Below, in pieces: positions 1 through 5,694 of a stretch of DNA of 5,694 nt; within the stretch, counting starts at the first letter, position 1; every line of letters starts with the position of its first letter. A program made the translations under genes and the position numbers. The DNA lies in contig CALCQV010000066.1 of NCBI GenBank assembly GCA_937894795.1, positions 1 through 5,694 of the forward strand. The letters run 5' to 3'. The DNA comes from an uncultured Bacteroidales bacterium (GTDB lineage: Bacteria > Bacteroidota > Bacteroidia > Bacteroidales > Lentimicrobiaceae). Under the pieces are notes generated by a model. It did not search any database, was not told the origin of the DNA, and saw only the letters and a program-made list of their open reading frames with translations.

Positions 1-1064
1 TCCAGACTGGTCATTATACGGTCAACGGGTACTATCACTGCTTTCCGTGCCGGTACAAAGAAACCGTACTGAAAAAGGTATTGCGACAAAGCCACTGTTT
101 TAAGCAATACAGTTTTCCCCGCCATATTGGCGCCGGTTATCAGGCACGGGGCATCATCAAGCATAATGTCAACCGGCTGGTATTTTTTACCTTTAGCCTT
201 CAGGGCATCTTCTATTGCCGGATTGAAAAGCTTGTGGTAAATGGTTTTTACCCCCTCCTCCTTACCGGAAGGAGAGGCAATTGTGGGTTTGCTTAATCCA
301 AATCTTATGGCCAGTAATGCCTTAGCCAACCATATATCCAGGGCGGCAAGTGAATCAATGGCCTTTAATAGGTTATCACTAAAAGGTTTAAGTTGCAGGG
401 CAAGCTGTTCCCTTACCCTATCCTCAATTTCTGTGCATTGAAGCCTTACTATCTCGGCTTCCTGTTCCTGTTCAGGTGTGCCTGACCTTTTGCTCAAGGC
501 ATCATATTGTCGGCGAAGTACGGCGAGTTCCTGATTATATGAATCATAGATATGGAAATGGGGTACCCGTTGCTTTTCAGGATCAAGAAGTGTGATTATT
601 TCCGTAACATCATCAAAGGCAACAACATCACAATCCAGTTCACGTAGTAGGTAGCTGACCCTTTCAATGATCAGCGCCAACCGCTTTATCTCAAACAGGC
701 CTATATCATCAGGTATAAGATCTGTTTGCAGCATATTGAGTGTGCCGGTTATATCATGAACCTCTGATAGTGAATGCCTGAGACTTTCAATCAATTGTTT
801 TCTGCCAATGCCCTCATCGGGGTTTCCATCTTTCAGAGGCTTTGAGGTGGTTGGCTGCCTGTTGTCAGCAGTATCAGCTGTTGCCGATTCCATGAGCTGC
901 TTCAGTTGATCTGTCTTCGCCAGGTGGAAGCCAATCTCATCGGCCGAGGTCATGAGATGCTGTCTGAGCAAATGCAAACGTCCCGGCCCTGATTGCAGTT
1001 CAAGGGCGTCGGCCATAAACCGAAGCCCGGGAACCTTATTGATCATATAGGAGAATTGAGCCAT
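1..1064 (-). CDS. kamC: KamC, MutS-type ATPase of the lysine 5,6-aminomutase accessory pair (C-terminus beyond left edge)
   Basis: My minus-strand translation from the ATG at 1064 stays open to the window edge, giving the first 354 residues of a longer protein. Residues 310-318 (TGANMAGKT) are a MutS-family Walker A motif close to the classic TGPNMAGKS/T; Walker B and the rest of the ATPase lie outside the window. No MutS mismatch-recognition domain is visible. Residues 60-88 are a polar, low-complexity linker. Residues 160-225 (DPEKQRVPHFHIYDSYNQEL followed by a charged helical run rich in E, Q and R) resemble a lever/clamp segment with coiled-coil character. The start lies 4 nt after the kamB stop, with a weak AAGG ahead. 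In lysine-fermentation clusters this gene sits beside kamB and kamDE. A role as the ATPase reactivating the B12-dependent mutase is inferred from that context and from the family name; it is unlikely to be a mismatch-repair protein. Confidence 0.88.
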   Translation of the reverse strand, partial: MAQFSYMINKVPGLRFMADALELQSGPGRLHLLRQHLMTSADEIGFHLAKTDQLKQLMESATADTADNRQPTTSKPLKDGNPDEGIGRKQLIESLRHSLSEVHDITGTLNMLQTDLIPDDIGLFEIKRLALIIERVSYLLRELDCDVVAFDDVTEIITLLDPEKQRVPHFHIYDSYNQELAVLRRQYDALSKRSGTPEQEQEAEIVRLQCTEIEDRVREQLALQLKPFSDNLLKAIDSLAALDIWLAKALLAIRFGLSKPTIASPSGKEEGVKTIYHKLFNPAIEDALKAKGKKYQPVDIMLDDAPCLITGANMAGKTVLLKTVALSQYLFQYGFFVPARKAVIVPVDRIMTSL

Positions 1065-1068
1065 GACC

Positions 1069-2214
1069 TTATTGTTTTTTGATATCGTAAACAGGAATCT
1101 GCAATGCTTCTGACAAACCGGCACACAGCTCCTTGGAATTGAGAACATAGCCTGCCGGTGATACCGGATTGACACATACAGCCAGCAGTTTGGTGCTTAA
1201 CAGTACCCGTAACTTGTGGCCGCTATTTATGAAGGCCCTATATGTTTCGGGTCTAACGAATAACCGTGTGAAGTCCCTGATAATGAGCGTAGTGTTCTTG
1301 AAAAACTTTTGCATTCTTATAAAGTCAAGCATCCTGTCGCTTACTGCACCGGTAACAAATAGCGTATTACCATGCCTGAACAAATCCTGTTCATGATCCT
1401 TAAGCAGGAAAACTGAGGGTATGTTCAGATCATGTATTGTGCCTGTTTCATCCAGTGCATACAACCCTGTTTCCTTAGTCAAAAGACATTCAAACAAGGA
1501 CTTCCGGCTCTCGGGGACTTTCATATACTTGTTGGGTTCATTGCCAATACCGCCAACTGTCCTGATTTCACTATTACTTCCGGCTTTTTCAACATCATTG
1601 GGAACACCGGCACCTCCTTCATCAACAGCACTACCTATCCCTTCATATACCGGGATTCTGATCATTTCATAAACAAACTTTGTATGACTAATCAACTTGG
1701 GGATACTGGCTGACACAGCAGCACCGGTATTAAGTATCATGCTGTCAGTAACTGCAGGTGAACCATGGCTTACACGTGATATGGCGCCATCAACAATAGT
1801 AGTCTCAACACTATAATTATCCATTTTGCCAATCAATTGCCTAAGCCATATAGTATCGGCCGGTCCTGAGAACATGACCTTGCCTCTCGAGAGTGCACGT
1901 GCAGTGATCAGCCGTCCAAGGGCAGTGCTGCGATTACTTATTTCAAGTATCTCGGCGCTGATTCTCTTTTGCCTGAAGTGCTTTTCAGAAGTGATGAAGA
2001 TGAGTGATTTGTATAGTTCTGTTTCAGGTTTTGCCGTACCGGTAACCCTGTCAGTTTTCTCGCCATCAACCCCTACAGAGGTGAGCGCAAGCCTCCTGCC
2101 CGAGTGTTCCAGACGCCTCAATACATAATTAAGGCATTCTGTTTTACCGGTATTTTTTTCGAGTCCAACAATCGACAGGCTCTTATATTTCAATATCTCA
2201 TCAACAAAGGGCAT
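1069..2214 (-). CDS. kamB: KamB, P-loop accessory subunit associated with lysine 5,6-aminomutase
   Basis: A 381-residue protein with an N-terminal nucleotide-binding loop at residues 15-26 (IVGLEKNTGKTE). It has the GKT of Walker A, but five residues separate the first glycine from GKT instead of the usual four. TSVGVDGE (45-52) could be a switch-like loop. The acidic VDGAISR (141-147) could supply a Walker-B-type aspartate, D142. A polar, glycine-rich stretch at about 195-226 looks like a flexible linker. The C-terminal half ends with VNPVSPAGY (348-356) and has no fold I can name. No signal peptide or membrane segment is evident, so it is probably cytoplasmic. It sits 5 nt after kamA and 4 nt before kamC, implying coupled translation. 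The family is tied to B12-dependent aminomutases; a reactivase role together with KamC is inferred, not shown by the sequence. Confidence 0.87.
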   Translation of the reverse strand: MPFVDEILKYKSLSIVGLEKNTGKTECLNYVLRRLEHSGRRLALTSVGVDGEKTDRVTGTAKPETELYKSLIFITSEKHFRQKRISAEILEISNRSTALGRLITARALSRGKVMFSGPADTIWLRQLIGKMDNYSVETTIVDGAISRVSHGSPAVTDSMILNTGAAVSASIPKLISHTKFVYEMIRIPVYEGIGSAVDEGGAGVPNDVEKAGSNSEIRTVGGIGNEPNKYMKVPESRKSLFECLLTKETGLYALDETGTIHDLNIPSVFLLKDHEQDLFRHGNTLFVTGAVSDRMLDFIRMQKFFKNTTLIIRDFTRLFVRPETYRAFINSGHKLRVLLSTKLLAVCVNPVSPAGYVLNSKELCAGLSEALQIPVYDIKKQ

Positions 2215-2219
2215 TTATT

Positions 2220-3401
2220 TTAATGGTTACGCTTTTTACGCGACAACCCTTCAGGTTCAAGTGACAGGCCATCACCTCTGAGCAGTGCTGCCACTCCTTC
2301 TTCTTTTGCCGTGCAGTCCTCACAATGACATTCGTTCTTATAATCAGAAGGTTCCGTATAAGTGGTAATTACGCCTTCAAAATTGCGAAGTACTACTCTG
2401 CCCGGAGCTTGTGAAATAATGTATGTTGGCATGACCGGAGTTTTACCGCCACCACCCGGAGCGTCAACAACAAAGGTTGGTACGGCAAATCCTGATGTAT
2501 GTCCGCGTAAGTTTTCAATGATTTCTATACCCTTGGAAACAGGGGTACGGAAATGCTCCAGTCCCATTGACAAGTCGCACTGGTAGATATAGTACGGGCG
2601 AACCCTGATTTTCACCAATCCATGAACCAGTTTCTTCATTACATGTGTACAGTCGTTAATGCCACGCAGCAGTACCGACTGGTTACCCAGAGGAATACCG
2701 GCATTGGCCATCCTCTCACAGGCTGCTGCTGATTCAGGCGTTATCTCATTGGGATGATTGAAATGCGTATTTACCCATATAGGGTGATACTTTTTGAGCA
2801 TATTCACCAGATCATCAGTAATACGTTGGGGGCAAACCACCGGCGTACGGGTGCCTATGCGGATTATCTCAACGTGTGGTATAGCCCTTAAACGCTGAAT
2901 GATCGATTCAAGCATTCTGTCGCTTACCATCAAAGCATCGCCACCCGACAGAAGGACATCGCGAACCTGAGGTGTACGGGCAATATAATCAATACCTTTC
3001 TGTATACGCTCAGAAGGTGATTCATTGTCTGTCTGACCGGCAAACCTTCTACGGGTACAGTGACGGCAGTACATGGAACACATGTCGGTAATAAGGAACA
3101 GCACCCTGTCAGGATAACGATGGGTAAGTCCCGGTACCGGAGCATCACCATCTTCGTGAAGCGGATCAAGCAGATCAGCCACTGATTTATGTGTTTCCAG
3201 TCCTGATGGTACGGCCTGTTTTCTTACCGGGCAATTTGGATTGTCCAGGTCAATCAATGAAAGGTAATAAGGAGTAATAGCCATCCTGAGGGTGTTCAGT
3301 GATTCCTTCACACCTTTCTCTTCATCAGGGTTTAGCGGTAAATATTGTTTGAGTTGTTCAAATGTCTCAATCCTGTGCTTAACCTGCCATTTCCGTTCCA
3401 C
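2220..3401 (-). CDS. kamA: Lysine 2,3-aminomutase KamA (5' end disrupted by an apparent frameshift)
   Basis: Radical-SAM, PLP-dependent enzyme converting L-lysine to L-beta-lysine, the first step of this route. The 393-residue frame carries the [4Fe-4S] motif CSMYCRHC (C108, C112, C115), the PLP lysine K320 in APGGGGKTPVMP, R117, D276 and D313 matching the substrate-binding residues of the Clostridium subterminale enzyme (R134, D293, D330), and zinc ligands C251, C358, C360 and C363. All fall at a constant offset of 17 from that 416-residue protein, so about 17 N-terminal residues are missing. The frame can only open at the GTG at 3401, because a TGA lies three codons upstream, and I see no Shine-Dalgarno site there. 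The missing N-terminus is encoded immediately upstream in another frame (3395-3460). The functional start is therefore probably the ATG at 3460, joined by a frameshift or a sequence error. It is followed 5 nt later by kamB. Confidence 0.96.
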   Translation of the reverse strand: MERKWQVKHRIETFEQLKQYLPLNPDEEKGVKESLNTLRMAITPYYLSLIDLDNPNCPVRKQAVPSGLETHKSVADLLDPLHEDGDAPVPGLTHRYPDRVLFLITDMCSMYCRHCTRRRFAGQTDNESPSERIQKGIDYIARTPQVRDVLLSGGDALMVSDRMLESIIQRLRAIPHVEIIRIGTRTPVVCPQRITDDLVNMLKKYHPIWVNTHFNHPNEITPESAAACERMANAGIPLGNQSVLLRGINDCTHVMKKLVHGLVKIRVRPYYIYQCDLSMGLEHFRTPVSKGIEIIENLRGHTSGFAVPTFVVDAPGGGGKTPVMPTYIISQAPGRVVLRNFEGVITTYTEPSDYKNECHCEDCTAKEEGVAALLRGDGLSLEPEGLSRKKRNH

Positions 3402-3460
3402 TGTTCGTCAGTAGCTTCCGGAAAGAACCTTACACGACCGGAGATTTTCTTTTCTTCCAT
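3395..3460 (-). pseudogene. kamA: Out-of-frame N-terminal segment of kamA
   Basis: From the ATG at 3460, 22 codons read as a KamA N-terminus; residues 12-22 are FFPEATDEQWN. This aligns with the conserved opening of lysine 2,3-aminomutases, where roughly FPxxTDExWxDW precedes WQV. The body of kamA resumes as KWQVKHRIE in another frame from 3392. Between AAC (3395-3397) and AAA (3390-3392) only GG is present, where the family would have two codons encoding about DW. A 4-nt deletion best explains this; a single missing base would also restore the frame. Reading on in the original frame gives non-KamA sequence and then a stop. With the frame restored, the protein would be about 414 residues, the usual family length. 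The homology assignment is firm; whether the lesion is biological or a sequencing error cannot be decided here. Confidence 0.8.
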
Positions 3461-3560
3461 AATTATTATTTCATTTTTACCTCACCCCCAACCCCTCTTC
3501 TAAAGTTGATGGGAGCGATCCCCTTCTCATTGAGGAGAAGGGCCGGGGATGAGGTGATTT
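3461..3560. other. kdd-kamA intergenic gap with palindromic repeat
   Basis: About 100 nt separate the kdd stop from the probable kamA ATG at 3460. Most of the gap is the palindromic element described separately. The rest, 3461-3478, is A/T-rich on both strands and lies directly before the kamA ATG. I see no Bacteroidota-type promoter (TTTG with TAnnTTTG), no sigma-70-like box and no strong Shine-Dalgarno sequence, so kamA is most likely read through from upstream. Confidence 0.6.
3479..3557. repeat. Imperfect C-rich/G-rich palindromic repeat, probably a dispersed intergenic element
   Basis: The arms at 3479-3500 and 3534-3555 are inverted copies. Of 22 paired positions, 17 are Watson-Crick; in the minus-strand (operon) RNA four more become G-U pairs and only one mismatch remains. 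Inside it is a perfect 8-bp alternative hairpin (3521-3528 with 3535-3542, loop ATTGAG) that would compete with the outer stem. No T-run follows either stem on the operon strand, so it is not a standard intrinsic terminator. The CCTCAYCCC...GGGRTGAGG style resembles dispersed palindromes common between genes in Bacteroidota. That identity is from general knowledge, because only one good copy is visible here. Confidence 0.7.
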
Positions 3561-4601
3561 TTAAGCGTACAATTCAGTGAAAACCTTTCTTAACTTGTCA
3601 CTTTCACGCAATATCTCCAGAGTGATCTCTGCATGACCTTTGGTATAGCCGTTGCCAACAATCATGGTAACATCACTGCCAACACCTTCAGCACCCAAAG
3701 CGGCTTTGGTGAAGCTGGTTGCCATGGAGAAGAAGTAAACCAATCCGTCGTTCTTGGTGCAAAGGATGCTGGTCATCTCTGTATCGGGGATGTTCACATT
3801 ATTGATGGTTATATCAGCCAGTTTACCCTTCGTGATTTCTTCAATCTTCTCTAAAACGGGAACAGGATTCGTGGCATTGGCAGAGAATACATAGTCGCAG
3901 AAACCTAAATCCTGTAAACGTTTTGTACTCTTTTCACTGTGAGTGAGGCCTATAACCATACCGGTAACGCCGGCACGTTTTTTAGCTTCATAGCAGCAGA
4001 GCATACCTGATTTTCCACCGGCACCAATGATGAAAACAATATCGCCGGGTTTCACCAGCTTGGCAGTCTGTGCAGGGGCACCGGCAACATCCAATGCTGA
4101 AAGTGCTAACTTCTCAGGCATATCCGTTGGTATTTTTGCATATATGCCGCTTTCAAAAAGTATGGCTTTTCCATCAATGTCAACCTGGTCAACATCCTTG
4201 CGAATTTCCTTGATCTTATCAATTCGCAGAGGTGTAAGTGAGAGCGATACAAGGGTTGCAATCTTATCGCCCACCTTAAGGTCGGTCTTTCCTTCCAGTG
4301 CCGGGCCTATCTTCTCCACAACACCCAGGAGCATACCACCTGATCCGGTAACGGGATTGCGGTGTTTTCCTTGTTTGGCAACTATATCAAGCATGATCTC
4401 GGCGATCTTCTTTTCATCACCACCGGCCTGTTCTTCAATCTGTGTGAAACTGGCTGAGTCAACATTCAATGTCTTTACATCAATGAGTATCTCATTGTCG
4501 TAAATCTCATCCATATTGTTGTCAATCTTATTGGCAGGCTGTGGCAGAACTCCAAGTGGTTCAATTACCCTATGCACTCCGTATTTATTTCCTTTTTTCA
4601 T
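3561..4601 (-). CDS. kdd: L-erythro-3,5-diaminohexanoate dehydrogenase Kdd
   Basis: NAD(P)-dependent enzyme that oxidatively deaminates (3S,5S)-3,5-diaminohexanoate to 5-amino-3-oxohexanoate, releasing ammonium and a reduced nicotinamide cofactor. From the chosen start the protein is 346 residues and opens MKKGNKYGVHRVIEPLGVLP, the usual Kdd beginning. A Rossmann loop IIGAGGKSG lies at 191-199. Other family stretches are QIEEQAGGDEKK (54-65), NPVTGSGGML (82-91), KVGDKIATLVSLSLTPL (109-125), DVAGAPAQTAKLVKPG (171-186), FFSMATSFTKAALGAEG (290-306) and NGYTKGHAE (317-325). The frame is open 32 codons further, to an ATG at 4697, but that extension translates intergenic repeat-like sequence and lacks homology, so I place the start at 4601. 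No clear Shine-Dalgarno site precedes it. It lies between kce and kamA, consistent with its use of the product of KamA plus KamDE and its supply of the Kce substrate. Confidence 0.96.
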   Translation of the reverse strand: MKKGNKYGVHRVIEPLGVLPQPANKIDNNMDEIYDNEILIDVKTLNVDSASFTQIEEQAGGDEKKIAEIMLDIVAKQGKHRNPVTGSGGMLLGVVEKIGPALEGKTDLKVGDKIATLVSLSLTPLRIDKIKEIRKDVDQVDIDGKAILFESGIYAKIPTDMPEKLALSALDVAGAPAQTAKLVKPGDIVFIIGAGGKSGMLCCYEAKKRAGVTGMVIGLTHSEKSTKRLQDLGFCDYVFSANATNPVPVLEKIEEITKGKLADITINNVNIPDTEMTSILCTKNDGLVYFFSMATSFTKAALGAEGVGSDVTMIVGNGYTKGHAEITLEILRESDKLRKVFTELYA

Positions 4602-4715
4602 AATTTGAATTCGATGTTTAAAATTTGATATTCTATTTTTATTGGCTGGTTTTTTTGCCTCCACCCCAAACCTTCTCGAGGAAAGCGAAGGAACCATTAA
4701 CCCTCGTATGAAATA
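4602..4715. repeat. kce-kdd intergenic gap with degenerate repeat-like sequence
   Basis: This is a 114-nt gap in an otherwise tight gene set. On the plus strand, about 4658-4675 (CCTCCACCCCAAACCTTCTC) resembles the left arm of the palindrome at 3479-3500. It runs into a short hairpin, CCTTC (4671-4675) with GAAGG (4687-4691). The kdd-proximal part, 4602-4640, is very A/T-rich with two weakly similar 14-nt units (4602-4615 and 4616-4629, about 9 of 14 identical). No convincing promoter or Shine-Dalgarno site was found. I read it as a decayed copy of the same repeat family plus A/T-rich spacer; the relationship is suggestive only. Confidence 0.4.
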
Positions 4716-5540
4716 TTAAAGCGGTTTCAATCCGAGTATCCGGCGTGCATCAGCAGGCGTTGCTATTTCGCGGCCAAGTTCCCTGGCCATGCGGACCACT
4801 TTCTCAACCAATGCGCCATTGGATGGAGCAAGCACTCCCTTCGACAGATAGACATTGTCTTCAAGGCCAACGCGTACGTTACCGCCATCAATGATAGCAG
4901 CCATGGCTAGTGGGAATTCAAACCGGCCTACTCCGGCAACGGTATAGGTTGCATCGTGCGGAAGGCTGTTGCGAAGGAATACAAAATCACGCAGTTCACC
5001 GGTGATGCCACCATTAACACCCATTACCAGGTCGAAATGCATAGGACTCTGGATGTAGCCTTTCTTGGCCAGGCGCAGTGCCATGTCGATCATACTCTTG
5101 TCGAACACCTCGAGTTCAGGCTTTATTCCCAGGCTTATCATGCGCTCGCCGAAATACTTGATAGTGTTTTCAGTATTGAAGAATACTTCATCCCCACCAA
5201 AATTCAGCGTTCCGCAATCAAGCGTTGCCATTTCAGGCTTCAGTTCTGTTGGCTGCAACCTTTCATCATCAGTCATTCCAACAGCGCCGCCGGTAGAAGG
5301 CTGGATGATAACATCGGGTATCACTTTCTTTATTGCTTCCATCACCACCCTGAAGCGTTCCTTGTCCTGAGTGGGGGTACCGTCATCATATCTAACATGC
5401 AGGTGAATAATACTGGCACCGGCATCATAAGCTGATTTAGCTTCGCGCACAAATTCCTCAATGGTGTAGGGTACCGCAGGATTGTGCTCTTTCAATACTT
5501 CTGCGCCACTGATGGCAGCAGTGATGATCATCTTTTCCAT
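4716..5540 (-). CDS. kce: 3-keto-5-aminohexanoate cleavage enzyme Kce (BKACE/DUF849 family)
   Basis: TIM-barrel, metal-dependent enzyme that condenses (5S)-5-amino-3-oxohexanoate with acetyl-CoA and cleaves it to acetoacetate and L-3-aminobutyryl-CoA. At 274 residues it is full length for the family. Residues matching the characterised Cloacamonas enzyme are visible: the zinc ligands H46 and H48 in IHLHVR and E227 in VGLEDN, with D228, R223, E14, S82 in QPSTGG and T106 in EMATLDCGTLNFG. The family motifs MHFDLVMGVNGG (167-178) and GGNVRVGLEDN (219-229) are intact. The start is 1 nt after the kal stop, with a good Shine-Dalgarno sequence inside the kal 3' end, so the two are almost certainly co-translated. 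Other BKACE members act on different beta-keto acids; the flanking kal, kdd and kamA make the lysine-pathway assignment strong. Confidence 0.97.
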   Translation of the reverse strand: MEKMIITAAISGAEVLKEHNPAVPYTIEEFVREAKSAYDAGASIIHLHVRYDDGTPTQDKERFRVVMEAIKKVIPDVIIQPSTGGAVGMTDDERLQPTELKPEMATLDCGTLNFGGDEVFFNTENTIKYFGERMISLGIKPELEVFDKSMIDMALRLAKKGYIQSPMHFDLVMGVNGGITGELRDFVFLRNSLPHDATYTVAGVGRFEFPLAMAAIIDGGNVRVGLEDNVYLSKGVLAPSNGALVEKVVRMARELGREIATPADARRILGLKPL

Positions 5541-5541
5541 A

Positions 5542-5694
5542 TTATCCTTTTTTTATGCGTTGACTATTTACGGGAACCACGCAAGTGCCGCTGGCCCTGC
5601 AAACCACTATAGGTTCAGCAAGATAATCGGCGGCTGAATCTGAAATATCAGGCCTAGGCACAATCACCTTGCGAGCTTCGAAGCATCCACCGGT
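5542..5694 (-). CDS. kal: 3-aminobutyryl-CoA ammonia-lyase Kal (C-terminal 50 residues; start beyond right edge)
   Basis: The minus-strand frame enters at 5694 and ends at TAA 5542-5544, encoding 50 residues. They include FEARKVIVPRPDISDSAADY and EPIVVCRASGTCVVP, the C-terminal part of the small hotdog-fold ammonia-lyases (full proteins about 125-130 residues). The enzyme removes ammonia from L-3-aminobutyryl-CoA to give crotonyl-CoA, the last dedicated step before butyrate formation. The gene stops 1 nt before the kce start, and its final codons carry the kce ribosome-binding site. The catalytic N-terminal part is outside the window, so the call rests on the C-terminal sequence and on position next to kce, where kal is expected. 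Confidence 0.88.
   Translation of the reverse strand, partial: TGGCFEARKVIVPRPDISDSAADYLAEPIVVCRASGTCVVPVNSQRIKKG
5545..5551 (-). promoter_or_regulatory. Ribosome-binding site of kce
   Basis: The operon strand reads AAAAGGA four nt before the kce ATG at 5540, overlapping the last codons of kal. It is the clearest Shine-Dalgarno sequence in the window and supports both the kce start and translational coupling with kal. The other starts here have weak or no such site. Confidence 0.6.

Noticed and set aside
256..276. Short inverted repeat (CTCCTT with AAGGAG) inside kamC, similar in style to the intergenic palindrome
   Set aside because: Only 6 bp of stem; it encodes part of a continuous KamC frame and is explained as coding sequence.
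81..441. Two overlapping plus-strand open frames near the left edge
   Set aside because: They are antisense to the well-supported kamC frame, which carries an intact MutS-type P-loop; they have no recognisable motifs.
1..1064. kamC as a DNA mismatch-repair MutS
   Set aside because: No mismatch-binding N-terminal domain is visible, and the gene is coupled to kamB in a lysine fermentation cluster.
2930..3169. Minus-strand 79-codon open frame inside kamA
   Set aside because: It is an out-of-frame shadow of the kamA radical-SAM region.
3479..3557. Palindrome as an intrinsic terminator between kdd and kamA
   Set aside because: No T-run follows the stem on the operon strand, and the downstream genes belong to the same pathway.
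4027..4503. Plus-strand open frame of 158 codons rich in serine and proline
   Set aside because: It lies wholly antisense to conserved kdd sequence; its composition is what the complement of that gene gives.
4602..4640. Possible kdd promoter in the A/T-rich spacer
   Set aside because: No TAnnTTTG with an upstream TTTG, and no properly spaced sigma-70-like boxes, could be found; A/T richness alone is not evidence.
4956..5435. Plus-strand open frame of 159 codons
   Set aside because: It is antisense to kce, whose active-site residues are all conserved; no motif supports a second gene.

Overview
The window is a single minus-strand gene cluster for anaerobic lysine fermentation by the 3-aminobutyryl-CoA (Kam/Kdd/Kce/Kal) route, cut at both ends. 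In transcription order (right to left) it holds: the last 50 residues of Kal (3-aminobutyryl-CoA ammonia-lyase), Kce (3-keto-5-aminohexanoate cleavage enzyme), Kdd (3,5-diaminohexanoate dehydrogenase), KamA (lysine 2,3-aminomutase), KamB and KamC. KamB (P-loop protein) and KamC (MutS-type ATPase, truncated by the left edge) are the accessory, putatively reactivating, proteins of lysine 5,6-aminomutase. No gene is supported on the plus strand; the plus-strand open frames are antisense shadows.

The genes act in series. KamA makes L-beta-lysine. The B12/PLP enzyme KamDE makes 3,5-diaminohexanoate; its genes are not in the window and probably lie beyond the left edge. Kdd deaminates this oxidatively to 5-amino-3-oxohexanoate. 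Kce exchanges it with acetyl-CoA, giving acetoacetate and 3-aminobutyryl-CoA. Kal releases ammonia to leave crotonyl-CoA, which feeds butyrate formation. KamB and KamC probably keep the B12 mutase active.

The source looks like an anaerobic amino-acid-fermenting member of the Bacteroidota. This is an inference from KamA and Kdd wording close to what I recall from Porphyromonas-like homologues, weak Shine-Dalgarno sites, moderate GC, and an intergenic C-rich/G-rich palindromic repeat of a kind often seen in that phylum.

Spacing is uneven. kal-kce (1 nt), kamA-kamB (5 nt) and kamB-kamC (4 nt) are tightly packed. kdd has 114 nt upstream and about 100 nt downstream, and both gaps carry palindromic repeat-like sequence. 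The most notable anomaly is at the kamA 5' end: the conserved N-terminus is present from an ATG at 3460 but is out of frame with the body of the gene, and a stop separates the frames. This is either a real frameshift or a sequence error. The pathway itself is known; the least understood parts are KamB, KamC and the repeat-bearing gaps.
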